This document shows positions 52,124 through 63,193 of a DNA stretch of 64,000 bases, one piece after another. Position 1 is the first letter of the stretch. Every line of letters begins with the position of its first letter. Position numbers and translations under genes: made by a program. The DNA comes from CAZMVY01 sp964617875 (GTDB taxonomy: Bacteria > Planctomycetota > Phycisphaerae > UBA1845 > PWPN01). Under the pieces are notes generated by a model, which had not been told where the DNA came from, did no database searches, and saw only the letters and a program-made list of their open reading frames with translations. Location: NCBI GenBank assembly GCA_964617875.1, contig CAZUAI010000008.1, positions 37,050-101,049 on the forward strand, in the 5' to 3' direction.

Positions 52124-55100
52124 GGTGTCGAGTTCTCCTGGAAGGCCCTGCTTTGACCCGACGCTCCCCCCCCGTGTCCTCTTATCGGCAGATGGATGAT
52201 GAACCTCGTGCCCCGGCCGGGTTCGGACTCGACCTCAATCGTCCCTTGATGGTTGCCAGTGATGATCATGTACGAGACCGACAGCCCCAGACCGGTCCCG
52301 GTTCCCGTTTCCTTCGTCGTGAAGAAGGGCTCGAAGATCCGCTGGCGGACCTCCCCGGTCATGCCGGGGCCGTTGTCCTCCACCTCGATGCGGGCCATGT
52401 CCCCCTCGCGCCGCGCCCGCACGATGATCCGGGGCGTGGCGGCGCCTTCCGTTTCGCACATCGCCTGTGCCGCGTTCTTGAACAGATTCAGCAGCACCTG
52501 TTCGATCTCCATCGGCGAGCAGTACACGGCGGGCAGTTCGGGGTCGAACTCCCGCACGACCTCGATCCGCCGGAAATCGTATTTCTTCTTCAGGTCGTAG
52601 TCGCTCGCCGCCAGCTCGAGGGTGCGGTCGATCAGGTCCGGCAGGCTCGCCGGCGTCAGGGCCGAGGGGCTGCGGCGGCTGAACTGGAGCATGTTGGCCA
52701 CGATGCGGGCCGCACGCTCTCCCGCCGACTGAATGCCGTCGAGCATGTCGGTGATCTCCCGTCTCTTCACATACGTCTGCAGGTTCGGCAGCGAGACGCC
52801 GCACTCCGCCGCCACCTCGACGTTTTTGGCCAGCTCCGTCGAGAGGCGCCGACGGACGTTCTGCACGCCCTGCAGGATCGCGCCGAGAGGGTTGTTGATC
52901 TCGTGCGCCGCCCCTGCCGCCAGGCCGCCGACCGACGCCATCTTCTCCGACTGGATCATCATCTCCTCGATGCGCACGCGATCCGTGACGTCGTCGATCC
53001 GGATCACCGCGCCCGCCACCCCGTTCGCGACGAGCGGGTAGACCATCACGTCGGCGATCTGTGTCTTCTCGCCGCGGCGCTGCCGCACCTTCTCCGCCTT
53101 CTGGACGGATCGCTCCCGGATCGCCGCCCGGACCTTCTCCATCTGGTCGGCCAACTGCGGCAGCACCAGGTCGAGCGGCTTGCCCTGCGCGTCTTCGGCG
53201 GACACCCCCGTGGCGATCTGGGCCTGGCGGTTCCAGTTGGTGATTCGCCCCTCCGGGTCCACGCCGATCAGGACCGACGGCATCGAGTCGATGATGTTCG
53301 ACAACAGGTGACGCAGCCGGTCCGCCTCGGCCTCGGCCCGCTTGCGCTGCACGATGCGCCACATGCCGCTCATCAGCAGCGTGAGCTGCCTCACGTCGTC
53401 TTCGGTGTACTCCGACGCCTTGTTCGCGACCCCCGCCACGATCACGATCCGGTCGCCGTCGAAGATCGGCGCGTTCATGTGCCGGGCCAGGTAGACATGG
53501 CCTTCCGGCGTGCCCTTCTTCCACGGGCTGGGCGCGGCGTAGTCGTTCGTGATGATCGGCCGACGCTGGCGGACGGCCTCGCCCCAGAGGCCGGTCGTCT
53601 TCACCGGATACACGATCGGCTTGTCCTTGACCTGGCACTCCTGCATGGCCGAGGACGACCAGGCATACATCGTCAGGACGCTCTCGTCTTCGTTGGCGAA
53701 TGCGATGTAGCCAATCTTGCTCTGCGTGAGGCGGACCGCCGCCTCGAGCGCGAAGCTGGCGATCTCCGACAGGTTGTCACCGCTCATCTGGTTCAGCGCC
53801 AGCAGCGCCTGGACCCGCGCCTCGTTGAGTCGCAGCGTCGCCTCCGCCTGCTTGCGATCGGTGACATCGCGGAAGCTCCATACCCGGCCCACCGGCGTGT
53901 CGCCGATGCGCTGCGGGAGCGAGAATCGTTCGAAGATGCGCCCGTCCTTGAACTCCAGCACGTCGTGGCTTTCCGCCAGCGGATCGGCGTACAACTCGCG
54001 GACCCGCGCGAGGAAACCGTCCGCATCCTTGAGCTGTTCGAGGACCACCGCCAGGAGCTGTTCGTCGCGGCCCGATTCCGCCACGGCGGGCGGGATCCGC
54101 CACAACTCCAGGAACTTGCGGTTGAACCCCTCGATGCCGCCGGCCTGGTTGACCACGAGGATCCCGTCGGCCGTCGATTCGAGCGTCGCCTGCAGCAGCG
54201 ACACGGTCCGCCGGGTCTCCTCCTCCGCCCGCCGGCGCTCGGCGATCTGGGCCCGGAGGTCTTCGTTGCTCTTCGAAAGCTCGCCCTCGTGCCGGCGGAG
54301 ACTCTCGATGAGCTGGGCGTTGTCCAGCCCGACCGCGATCTCGTTCGCGAGTGTCTCCAGAAACGTGGCCTGCCGGCTGAAGTCCCGTTCCGTCGTGCCG
54401 GCCGCGACGCCGAGCACGCCGATGACCGTCTCTCCCTTGCGCAGCGGAATCGCCGCAAACGAAACGAGCCCCGCCTTCTTGCACTCCTCCCACGTGCATC
54501 GCGGATCGCGGTGAATGTTCAGCGAGTACATCGCGCGGTTGTCCCGTGCCGCCAGGCCGCACATGCACTCCCCCACGCGGTGGACGGGCGTGGCTTCATG
54601 CCGGAAGCGCGAGTCGGGAGAGTGCACGCCCTCCAGACGAAGATCGTCGCCGCTCCGCATAAACAGCATGGCCAGGTCGGGGCCGACCGTCGTCCCGATC
54701 GCTTCCAGCGCCGCCTGAACGACCTGTTCCACCGACAGGCTCGTGCTGATGCTGTGGCTCAGTCGATGCAGGGCCGACGTTTCCCGGACGCTCCGCTGCA
54801 GTTGCTCCTCCGTTTGCTTGCGCGCCGTGATGTCGCTCACGATGTGCACAAAACCGCCGGGCTCGCCGCTGTCGGTCAGGATCGGGTCGACTGTCACCTG
54901 CAGCCATCGCTCCCCGATCGGCAGCTCCAGCGACGCCCGCTGACGAGTCTGCCGCGCGCGGATCACCGGGCAGTCCGGGAGGGGGTCCGTGGTGCCGTGC
55001 ACCACTTCCCAGCACCGCTGACCGATCACCTCGCCCGGCGCCTTGCCGAAGAGACCGGTCGTGGCCTTGTTGCTGCGCACGATCCGCTGCTCGTCGTCAA

Positions 55101-56469
55101 GCAGCCAGATGGCGTCGCCCAGGGCGTCGAACGTGCTCTGCCATTCGCGCGCCGCCGTCCGGATTCCCTCCTCCGCGCGGCGGCGATCGGTGATGTCGCG
55201 GCTGCTGCCGCGCCGCCCCCAGTAACGCCCGTCCCGTCCGTACACCGGCTGGCACACATGCTCGAGGACCCGTTCCTCCCCGCTCCGCGTACGAATGCGG
55301 AAGAGCGCGGACTTGGCGCGCGCTTCCGGGTCTTCCGTGTGGCACTGCTCGTACGATGCGCGGTCCTCGGCGTGAATGATGCTGGCGAAGAGTTGCGGGT
55401 CCTCGACGAACGCCTCACGGGGGTAGCCGGTGATGCGATCGCACGACGGCGAGTTGTGGAGCACGCGGCCGTCCGGCCCGAGCCAGAACTCCCAGTCGTA
55501 TGTGAACTCCGCGACGAGCCGGTATCGCTCTTCGCTCTCCCGCAGCGCCGCCTGCGAGGCCTCCAACTCCTTCACCGCCGCATTCAAGCGTCGATTCAGG
55601 CGGGCCATCCCGCGATAGCGCCAGACGAGCAGCGCGGCCACGGCCGCCAGGAAGCCGATGCCCAGAACGTATGCCACGCGCGCCGGCGTCCAGTAGGGCG
55701 GGGCCCCTCCATACCACCTCGTGTAGATCTCCCGGTACGCCGGCGTTCCGACCAGTTCGTCAATGGCCAGGTTCAGGCGTGCCCGAAGCGCCTCGTCGTT
55801 CGGGCGCAGCGCGATCACGCGAACCGCTTCCCGGACGGGCGGCTCCATCACCCGGACTCGATCCTTGATGCCTGCGTCCGTCGCCAGTTTCAGCACGTTG
55901 GACGCCGGCGCCAGGATCAGATCAAGCCGTCCCGCCAGAAGGTCCATGAGCATGTGCTGAAGGCTGTCATACGGCACGACGGTGAGGTCGGTCCGTGTCT
56001 TCAGGTGTTCCTGAGCGGCGCTGGCGGCCATCGCGCCCACCCGTGCTCCGGGAACCGGGCCGCCGGTCGCGCGGTCGCTCGCCCGCGCGAAGTAGTTGAT
56101 GGACAGCGTTTCCACCTCGCGCGTGAAGATGAACATTCGCTTCCGGGCGTCGTTAACGATCAGGTTCGGGATCAGGTCGGCCCGGCCGTCCAGCACCATC
56201 GCATGCAGTTCGTCCCACGGCTGGCCGAAGATGTATTCCACTTTCAGCCCGGCCCGGCGGGCCACCTCGTTCATTACGTCCACGGCAAAGCCGCTCGGCT
56301 GGCCGGTGGCGGGGTCGCGAAAATACGTCGGCGGGAAATCGGCCGGTATCGCCGCGATGATCCGGACGCGGTTCGCGGTGGGCGCCGATTCGGGACCGGC
56401 CCCCAGGCATAGCGGCATCAATCCCCCAAAAAGCAGCGCACTCCAGTACCTGCGAGGTGAATTGACCAT
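52120..56469 (-). CDS. sensor histidine kinase K4 (SBP_bac_3 sensor, multiple PAS/GAF, type-A core)
   Basis: About 1449 residues from the ATG at 56469, which has GGAGGT six bases upstream. Signal-like segment, then a periplasmic solute-binding domain of the amino-acid-binding (SBP_bac_3) type about 35-270 (ADFPPTYFRDPATGQPSGFA, MNEVARRAGLKVEYI). A membrane helix follows (about 280-300), then PAS, PAS, GAF, PAS, GAF, PAS to about 1165. HisKA has AAHEINNPLGAIL and the ATPase ends with DNGPGMTGEV and GTGLGLSVSYMI. The binding domain suggests direct sensing of a small solute. First gene of the locus. Confidence 0.88.
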   Translation of the reverse strand: MVNSPRRYWSALLFGGLMPLCLGAGPESAPTANRVRIIAAIPADFPPTYFRDPATGQPSGFAVDVMNEVARRAGLKVEYIFGQPWDELHAMVLDGRADLIPNLIVNDARKRMFIFTREVETLSINYFARASDRATGGPVPGARVGAMAASAAQEHLKTRTDLTVVPYDSLQHMLMDLLAGRLDLILAPASNVLKLATDAGIKDRVRVMEPPVREAVRVIALRPNDEALRARLNLAIDELVGTPAYREIYTRWYGGAPPYWTPARVAYVLGIGFLAAVAALLVWRYRGMARLNRRLNAAVKELEASQAALRESEERYRLVAEFTYDWEFWLGPDGRVLHNSPSCDRITGYPREAFVEDPQLFASIIHAEDRASYEQCHTEDPEARAKSALFRIRTRSGEERVLEHVCQPVYGRDGRYWGRRGSSRDITDRRRAEEGIRTAAREWQSTFDALGDAIWLLDDEQRIVRSNKATTGLFGKAPGEVIGQRCWEVVHGTTDPLPDCPVIRARQTRQRASLELPIGERWLQVTVDPILTDSGEPGGFVHIVSDITARKQTEEQLQRSVRETSALHRLSHSISTSLSVEQVVQAALEAIGTTVGPDLAMLFMRSGDDLRLEGVHSPDSRFRHEATPVHRVGECMCGLAARDNRAMYSLNIHRDPRCTWEECKKAGLVSFAAIPLRKGETVIGVLGVAAGTTERDFSRQATFLETLANEIAVGLDNAQLIESLRRHEGELSKSNEDLRAQIAERRRAEEETRRTVSLLQATLESTADGILVVNQAGGIEGFNRKFLELWRIPPAVAESGRDEQLLAVVLEQLKDADGFLARVRELYADPLAESHDVLEFKDGRIFERFSLPQRIGDTPVGRVWSFRDVTDRKQAEATLRLNEARVQALLALNQMSGDNLSEIASFALEAAVRLTQSKIGYIAFANEDESVLTMYAWSSSAMQECQVKDKPIVYPVKTTGLWGEAVRQRRPIITNDYAAPSPWKKGTPEGHVYLARHMNAPIFDGDRIVIVAGVANKASEYTEDDVRQLTLLMSGMWRIVQRKRAEAEADRLRHLLSNIIDSMPSVLIGVDPEGRITNWNRQAQIATGVSAEDAQGKPLDLVLPQLADQMEKVRAAIRERSVQKAEKVRQRRGEKTQIADVMVYPLVANGVAGAVIRIDDVTDRVRIEEMMIQSEKMASVGGLAAGAAHEINNPLGAILQGVQNVRRRLSTELAKNVEVAAECGVSLPNLQTYVKRREITDMLDGIQSAGERAARIVANMLQFSRRSPSALTPASLPDLIDRTLELAASDYDLKKKYDFRRIEVVREFDPELPAVYCSPMEIEQVLLNLFKNAAQAMCETEGAATPRIIVRARREGDMARIEVEDNGPGMTGEVRQRIFEPFFTTKETGTGTGLGLSVSYMIITGNHQGTIEVESEPGRGTRFIIHLPIRGHGGGASGQSRAFQENSTP

Positions 56470-56899
56470 GGGTACACCTCCACGTGCGGCCGGCATTGAT
56501 TGTACCGGGCTTGTCGGCTGCCCTTGAGGGCTCGCCGCCGCGCCCTGCCGTTCGTCGCTCACCCCCCCGGATGGTTCCCGGCACCGCCGGGTTGCCGAAA
56601 ATGCGTCCTCTCATTTATCGACCCAAGGTCGATCCGCAGCAAGACCCCGGTGCCGCTGCCGCGGCTTACACTGCTCGGCGACTGGCTTGAGCCCTGAACG
56701 GACAGGGTCACGCGGGCGCGGCATTCATGAATCGGTCCTGTTCGTCTACGGGCAACAAGGGCCTCTCTTGGGGGCGACTCGCTACGCCATCAGAGCGCAG
56801 ACTGGTCATACGTATATGCAAATTATAAGCTTACAATCAGTGCAGGATTGCGGACAGGCCGTCGATTCGAAACAGAAGCAAAATAGTTCTATTTACGGG
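56470..56899. other. divergent intergenic region between K4 and suf
   Basis: 430 bp. No gene seen. The part next to suf (56810-56900) is unusually AT-rich for this window. It holds a minus-strand TATAAT (56822-56827) that may be the -10 of a promoter toward K4, though no good -35 is visible at the right distance. Confidence 0.4.
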
Positions 56900-56930
56900 T
56901 TGATATAGCACTATGTCAGTGCTATATACT
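56900..56930 (+). promoter_or_regulatory. suf operon promoter
   Basis: TTGATA (56900-56905, 5/6) pairs with TATATA (56923-56928, spacer 17) or TATACT (56925-56930, 5/6, spacer 19). The operator palindrome covers the spacer. Confidence 0.5.
56903..56927. promoter_or_regulatory. 25-bp operator of IscR type over the suf promoter
   Basis: Perfect inverted repeat: ATATAGCACT (56903-56912), five-base centre ATGTC, AGTGCTATAT (56918-56927). Its length and the ATA...ACT...AGT...TAT framework equal the type 1 (cluster-loaded) IscR site. It overlaps the promoter and lies about 60 bp before the Rrf2 regulator start, so autorepression by that regulator is likely. Confidence 0.65.
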
Positions 56931-57438
56931 CAAGGCTCCGGCGCGGGGTGCTTGCCCCGAGATGCCCGGGCCGAGGTGGCGTGCATGTTCCTCCTGACGC
57001 GGAAAACGGATTACGCCCTCGTGGCCATGAGCGACCTTGCTCGGCGGCCCTTCGAGTTGGCCAGTGCCCGTGAGATTGCTGAGCGGTCGCGGGTGCCCTT
57101 GCCGGTCCTGACGAACATCCTGCACGCCCTGGCGCGGTACGGTCTGGTGGTTTCCGCCCGGGGCGTCAAGGGGGGCTACCGGCTGGCCCGGCCGGCGGAG
57201 GACATCACGCTCGCGGATGTGATCGAGGCGATCGAGGGGCCGGCGCGGCTGACGGTTTGTGCGGCCTCCTCACTGGAGGGAGCGGATCGCCGCTGCCGGC
57301 TCGAGTCGGTCTGCGCGATCCGCGGGCCGGCGTTGAAGGTGCATCGGCGCCTTCGTGAGTTTCTGAGCCAGGTGACGCTCGCGGAAATCGCCTTCGAGGC
57401 CGAGCCCTGCGAGATGGAGCCTTGTGGAGTGACCTACG

Positions 57439-58884
<1,446 letters not shown>

Positions 58885-58896
58885 AAAGGAACCACC

Positions 58897-59667
58897 ATGC
58901 TCGAAATCCGGGATTTGCACGCCCGCATCGGGGACCGCGAGATTCTCAAGGGCATCCACCTCAAAGTGAATGCCGGCGAAGTTCATTCCATCATGGGGCC
59001 CAACGGCTCCGGCAAGAGCACGCTGGCCCAGGTCCTGGCGGGACGGGAGAGCTACACGGTGACCTCCGGGGAAGTCCTCTACGACGGCCGGGATCTCCTG
59101 GCGATGTCGCCCGAGGAGCGCGCCCGCGAGGGCGTGTTCCTCGCGTTCCAGTACCCCGTCGAGATCGCCGGCGTCTCGACGAGCTACTTCCTCAAGACCG
59201 CCGTCAACGCGATTCGCAGGCATCGCGACCAGCCGCCGCTCGACGCGATGGAGTTCCTCCGTCTGGTGAAGGACCGCGCGAGGCTCGTCGAGATGGACGA
59301 GCAGTTTCTCGGCCGCGCCGTGAACGAGGGTTTCTCCGGCGGCGAGAAGAAGCGCAACGAGGTCCTCCAGATGGCCGTGCTCGAGCCCCGGCTTGCCGTG
59401 CTCGACGAGACGGACTCGGGCCTCGACATCGACGCGCTCAAGGTCGTCGCGAACGGCGTGAACGCCCTCCGCGGTCCGAACCGCGCGTTCGTCGTCGTGA
59501 CGCACTACCAGCGGCTGCTGAACTACATCGTGCCGGACTACGTTCACGTGCTCGTCGACGGCCGCATCGTGAAATCGGGCGGGAAGGAGCTTGCGATGGA
59601 ACTCGAGCAGAGCGGCTACGCGGGCGTCGAGAGCCCGGCCGCCCGCCGCGAACTCCTGGAGGTATGA
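58897..59667 (+). CDS. sufC: SufC, Fe-S assembly ATPase
   Basis: 256 residues. ABC-type ATPase that drives SufBCD: Walker A GPNGSGKSTLAQVL (about 33), FQYPVEIAGV, signature FSGGEKKRNEVLQ (about 148), Walker B LAVLDETDSGLDIDAL (about 168), H-loop VVTHYQRLL. 12 bp after sufB; AGAAAGGA RBS. Confidence 0.95.
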   Translation: MLEIRDLHARIGDREILKGIHLKVNAGEVHSIMGPNGSGKSTLAQVLAGRESYTVTSGEVLYDGRDLLAMSPEERAREGVFLAFQYPVEIAGVSTSYFLKTAVNAIRRHRDQPPLDAMEFLRLVKDRARLVEMDEQFLGRAVNEGFSGGEKKRNEVLQMAVLEPRLAVLDETDSGLDIDALKVVANGVNALRGPNRAFVVVTHYQRLLNYIVPDYVHVLVDGRIVKSGGKELAMELEQSGYAGVESPAARRELLEV

Positions 59668-59672
59668 CCGCC

Positions 59673-61154
59673 ATGACGACGACCACAACGCAGACCGGCG
59701 CCTGGATCGAGGACTTCGAGCGATTCGAGCGCGAGACGATCGGGGCGGCGTGGCTGGCGCCCGTCCGCAAGGCGGCCATCGCCCGGTTCGTCGAACTGGG
59801 CTTCCCCACGACGCGCGACGAGGAGTGGCGGCTGACCAATGTCGCGCCGATCGCGACCTCGTCGTTCGTGCGGCCGTCGCCCGGCGCGGGCGAGCTGCGC
59901 GCGGCGGACCTTCAGCCGTTGTTTCTGCCGGGCGCGGCGGCACGGCTCGTCATCGTGAACGGCCGCTTCTCGCGGGGCTTCTCGCTTGTGGAGCCGTCCC
60001 TGGACGGCGTGAGCGCCGGCAGCCTGGCCACGGCCGTCAAGGCGGGGCCGGACGCTGTGGCGCAGCACCTGGCCCGCCACGCGGATTGCCGGCAGCACGC
60101 CTTCACGGCGCTGAACACCGCCTTTCTGGAAGACGGGGCGTTCGTTCACGTGCCCGCCGGGCGCATCGTCGAGCAGCCGATCCACATTGTGTATCTCTCA
60201 ACCGCCGCGGCCGAGCCGATTGTCGCGCACCCGCGGGCGCTCGTCGTCGCTGGCGTCGGGAGCCGCGTCACGATCGTCGAGACCTACGCGAGCATCGTTC
60301 CCGACGGCAGCCTCCCGCCCTTCGCGACGCAGGCGTCCGGCCTGCGCCGGACTCCACATCGCGATGGCAAGGGCCTGGGGGCCGATGCGAAAAAGATGCC
60401 CCCGCCCCAACGAGACCGCACAGCGCGGCACGACAGCGACGCGGTCATGGGCCGGAGTCTCACCAACGCCGTCACCGAGATCGTCGCCGGCGACAACGCC
60501 GTCGTGGACCACTGCCGCCTGCAGCTGGAACAGGAAAACGCCCTGCACATCGGCGCCCTGCATCTGCACCAGGGCCGCGACAGCCGCGTGTCGTCGCACT
60601 CGGTCACGATCGGCGGTGCGCTCCACCGCAACGACGTTCACGCGCTGCTCGCCGGCGAGGGCGCCGAGTGTACGCTGAACGGCCTCTTCCTGCTTCACGG
60701 CCGCCAGCACGCCGACAACCACCTGCGCGTCGAGCACGCCGCGCCCCGCACGGCGAGCCGGGAGTTCTACAAGGGCATCCTCGACGATGAGTCAACCGGC
60801 GTCTTTACCGGCCGGATCGTCGTCCACCGGCAGGCGCAGAAGACCGACGCGAAGCAGTCCAACATGAACCTGCTGCTGTCCCGCACGGCCCGCATCGACA
60901 CGAAGCCCCAGCTCGAAATCCGCGCCGACGACGTGAAATGCACCCACGGCGCGACGATCGGCCAGATCGACGAGGAGGCCGTCTTCTACCTCCGCTCGCG
61001 CGGGATCGGCCGGGAGGCGGCCCGCAGCCTGCTGGTGTATGCTTTCGCCGATGAGAGCGTCGCCGCAATCGGCGTCGAGGCGGTCCGCGACCGGCTGCGG
61101 CGGATCGTGGCCGGGCGGTTGCCTCACGGCGAGTCGGTCGGGGAGACGCAATGA
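59673..61154 (+). CDS. sufD: SufD with an in-frame insertion
   Basis: About 493 residues. The ATG at 59664 overlaps the sufC stop but sits directly against GGAGGT; the ATG at 59673 has proper spacing. Beta-helix partner of SufB: GFPTTRDEEWRLTNV (about 50), HVPAGRIVEQPIHIVYLS, NAVTEIVAGDNAVVDHCRLQ and VKCTHGATIGQIDEEAVFYL near the end, with the conserved His. Between VETYASIVPDG and NAVTEI, where relatives have only a few residues, there are about 45 extra residues (60318-60455), containing a 7-bp hairpin. Confidence 0.92.
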   Translation: MTTTTTQTGAWIEDFERFERETIGAAWLAPVRKAAIARFVELGFPTTRDEEWRLTNVAPIATSSFVRPSPGAGELRAADLQPLFLPGAAARLVIVNGRFSRGFSLVEPSLDGVSAGSLATAVKAGPDAVAQHLARHADCRQHAFTALNTAFLEDGAFVHVPAGRIVEQPIHIVYLSTAAAEPIVAHPRALVVAGVGSRVTIVETYASIVPDGSLPPFATQASGLRRTPHRDGKGLGADAKKMPPPQRDRTARHDSDAVMGRSLTNAVTEIVAGDNAVVDHCRLQLEQENALHIGALHLHQGRDSRVSSHSVTIGGALHRNDVHALLAGEGAECTLNGLFLLHGRQHADNHLRVEHAAPRTASREFYKGILDDESTGVFTGRIVVHRQAQKTDAKQSNMNLLLSRTARIDTKPQLEIRADDVKCTHGATIGQIDEEAVFYLRSRGIGREAARSLLVYAFADESVAAIGVEAVRDRLRRIVAGRLPHGESVGETQ

Positions 61155-62440
61155 CGACGATGGCGCAACAACCCGGCGTCACGGTGGATTCCGGCCCCGC
61201 GCGGCACGCCGCGATCGGCTCCGCCGTTGACTGGGCGCGGATTCGCGAGGACTTCCCGATCCTTCGCGAGCGGGTCCACGGCCGGCCGCTGGCCTACCTG
61301 GACAACGCCGCCACGACGCAGAAGCCCCGTGCGGTGATCGAGGCCGTCCGCCGGTACTACGAGCACGACAATGCGAACATCCACCGCGGCGTTCACGAAC
61401 TGAGCGTCCGCGCGACACGCGAACACGAAGGCGCGCGGACGAAGGTGCAGCGGTTTCTCAACGCGGCCTCGCCGCAGGAGATCGTCTTCGTTCGCGGCGC
61501 GACCGAGGCCGTCAACCTCGTCGCCCAGACGTACGGCCGGGCGAACGTCCGGGCCGGCGACGAGATTCTGATCACCGAGATGGAGCACCACTCGAACATC
61601 GTGCCCTGGCAGATGCTCTGCCAGGAAACGGGCGCGACGCTGCGTGTGGCCCCCATCACCGACGCCGGCGAGGTCCGGCTCGGCGAATTCGAACGCATGC
61701 TCACGCCGCGGACGAAGCTGGCGGCGTTCGCGCACGTCTCGAACGTGCTGGGCACGATCAACCCCGTTCAGGAAATGACCACCATGGCACACCGGGCCGG
61801 GGTGCCGGTGCTCGTGGACGGCGCCCAGGCCGCCGCGCACGGACCGATCGACGTGCAGGCCCTGGGCTGCGACTTCTACGCGATGTCGGGGCACAAGGCG
61901 TTCGGGCCGACCGGCATCGGCGTCCTCTACGGCCGTACCGAGCGGCTGAGCCGCATGCCGCCCTGGCAGGGCGGCGGCGACATGATCCGCTCCGTCACGT
62001 TCGAGAAGGCCACCTGGAACGATCTGCCGTACCGGTTCGAGGCGGGCACGCCCGACATCGCCGGCGCGATCGGACTCGGCGCGGCGATCGATTACGTGGT
62101 GCGCATCGGCCTCGACCGCATCGCGGCGCATGAAAGCGAACTGCTCGCACACGCGACCGAACGCCTCGCGTCGATTCCCGGCGTTCGCCTGATCGGCACG
62201 GCGCGGCACAAGGCGGCCGTCGTTTCCTTCGTCGTGGACGGAATACATCCGCACGACGTCGGCACGGTCCTCGACTATGAGGGCATCGCCGTGCGGGCGG
62301 GGCATCACTGCGCCCAGCCGCTGATGCAGCGGCTCGGCCTGCCGGCGACGGTGCGGGCGTCGCTGGCGTTCTACAACACGGCCGACGAGATCGACGCTCT
62401 CGCCGCCGGCGTCCGCAGGGCCATCGAGGTGTTCCGATGA
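61151..62440 (+). CDS. sufS: SufS cysteine desulfurase
   Basis: 429 residues. PLP enzyme that releases persulfide sulfur from cysteine. AYLDNAATTQKPRAVI (about 49), ATEAVNLVAQTYG, EMEHHSNIVPWQ (about 145), PVLVDGAQAAAHGPID with the PLP Asp, SGHKAFGPTGIGVLYG with the Schiff-base Lys (about 245), and the catalytic Cys in RAGHHCAQPLM (about 384). ATGA overlap with sufD. Confidence 0.95.
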   Translation: MTTMAQQPGVTVDSGPARHAAIGSAVDWARIREDFPILRERVHGRPLAYLDNAATTQKPRAVIEAVRRYYEHDNANIHRGVHELSVRATREHEGARTKVQRFLNAASPQEIVFVRGATEAVNLVAQTYGRANVRAGDEILITEMEHHSNIVPWQMLCQETGATLRVAPITDAGEVRLGEFERMLTPRTKLAAFAHVSNVLGTINPVQEMTTMAHRAGVPVLVDGAQAAAHGPIDVQALGCDFYAMSGHKAFGPTGIGVLYGRTERLSRMPPWQGGGDMIRSVTFEKATWNDLPYRFEAGTPDIAGAIGLGAAIDYVVRIGLDRIAAHESELLAHATERLASIPGVRLIGTARHKAAVVSFVVDGIHPHDVGTVLDYEGIAVRAGHHCAQPLMQRLGLPATVRASLAFYNTADEIDALAAGVRRAIEVFR

Positions 62441-62889
62441 CCACCGACCTCCGCGAGCTGTACCAGGAGACGATCCTCGACCACACGCGGCGTCCGCGAA
62501 ACCGCCGTCGGATCGAACAGCCCGATCGGCAGGCCGTCGGCGACAATCCGCTCTGCGGCGATCACGTCACGATCTTCCTCAAGCTCGACGGCGACGTGAT
62601 CCGCGAGGCGACGTTCGAGGGCGGCGGCTGTGCGATCTCGACGGCGTCCGCGTCGATGATGACCGAGGGCCTCGTCGGCAAGACGCTCGCCGAGGCGAAA
62701 GACATGTTCCGCCGGTTTCACGGGCTCGTCACGGGCGAGCCGGTCGAGACGCGCGAGAGCCCCGGCCTCGGCAAGCTCGAGGTCTTCTCCGGCGTCTGCC
62801 AGTACCCCGCGCGGGTCAAGTGCGCCACGCTCGCCTGGCACACGCTCGACGCCGCCCTCGAAGGCCGCGCCGCCTCGACGACCGAGTGA
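62437..62889 (+). CDS. sufU: SufU sulfurtransferase
   Basis: 150 residues; ATGA overlap with sufS. Zinc-dependent sulfur relay from SufS to SufBCD. Cys ligands in GDNPLCGDHV (about 40), EGGGCAISTASAS (about 65) and ARVKCATLAWH (about 129), with the Asp of CGD. The SufU-specific stretch between the second and third Cys is present, separating it from IscU. Confidence 0.95.
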   Translation: MTTDLRELYQETILDHTRRPRNRRRIEQPDRQAVGDNPLCGDHVTIFLKLDGDVIREATFEGGGCAISTASASMMTEGLVGKTLAEAKDMFRRFHGLVTGEPVETRESPGLGKLEVFSGVCQYPARVKCATLAWHTLDAALEGRAASTTE

Positions 62890-63193
62890 CCGCGCGCCGC
62901 CGCGCCGCTTCCAGGAGCCCGAAGCGCAAGGGTTTGTCGCACAGCATCAACCCGGTATCCTCATGCCGCTGCGAAGGAGCGTGATTCCGTCAGAAGCGGC
63001 AGGTCTTGCCCACTTGCGCGGGCCGCGACCGTGCCCTACGCCGTCGCCGCAACGGACCACGGACAACGGACCACGAACAAACAGGTGGGCGAACCTCCTT
63101 CGCCGCGAGTACGCGGCTTCGGAGAACCGCCCACCCTACGGCTGACCAAACTAACGACTGACGTTAGTTTGGTCAGACGCGGCCCTGCGGCCT
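62890..63193. repeat. intergenic repeats and a 15-bp perfect inverted repeat
   Basis: 304 bp without a gene. It holds a short tandem (CGGACCACGGACAA copies near 63052-63080), the GGTGGGCGAACC...GAACCGCCCACCCTAC palindrome (63082-63140, shared with 32883-32928), and CTGACCAAACTAACG facing CGTTAGTTTGGTCAG (63142-63176, 5-base loop). The last could end transcription from both sides, but no T tract follows. Confidence 0.55.

Noticed and set aside
52153..56412. 1419-codon open frame on the plus strand opposite kinase K4
   Set aside because: Shadow of the GC-rich kinase gene: low-complexity Arg/His/Val/Leu translation, no RBS and no family resemblance. The minus-strand frame carries SBP, PAS, GAF and kinase motifs.
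56913..56984. Upstream ATG of the Rrf2 regulator as true start
   Set aside because: It lies in the centre of the operator palindrome and has no RBS; the ATG at 56985 starts the conserved Rrf2 N-terminus.
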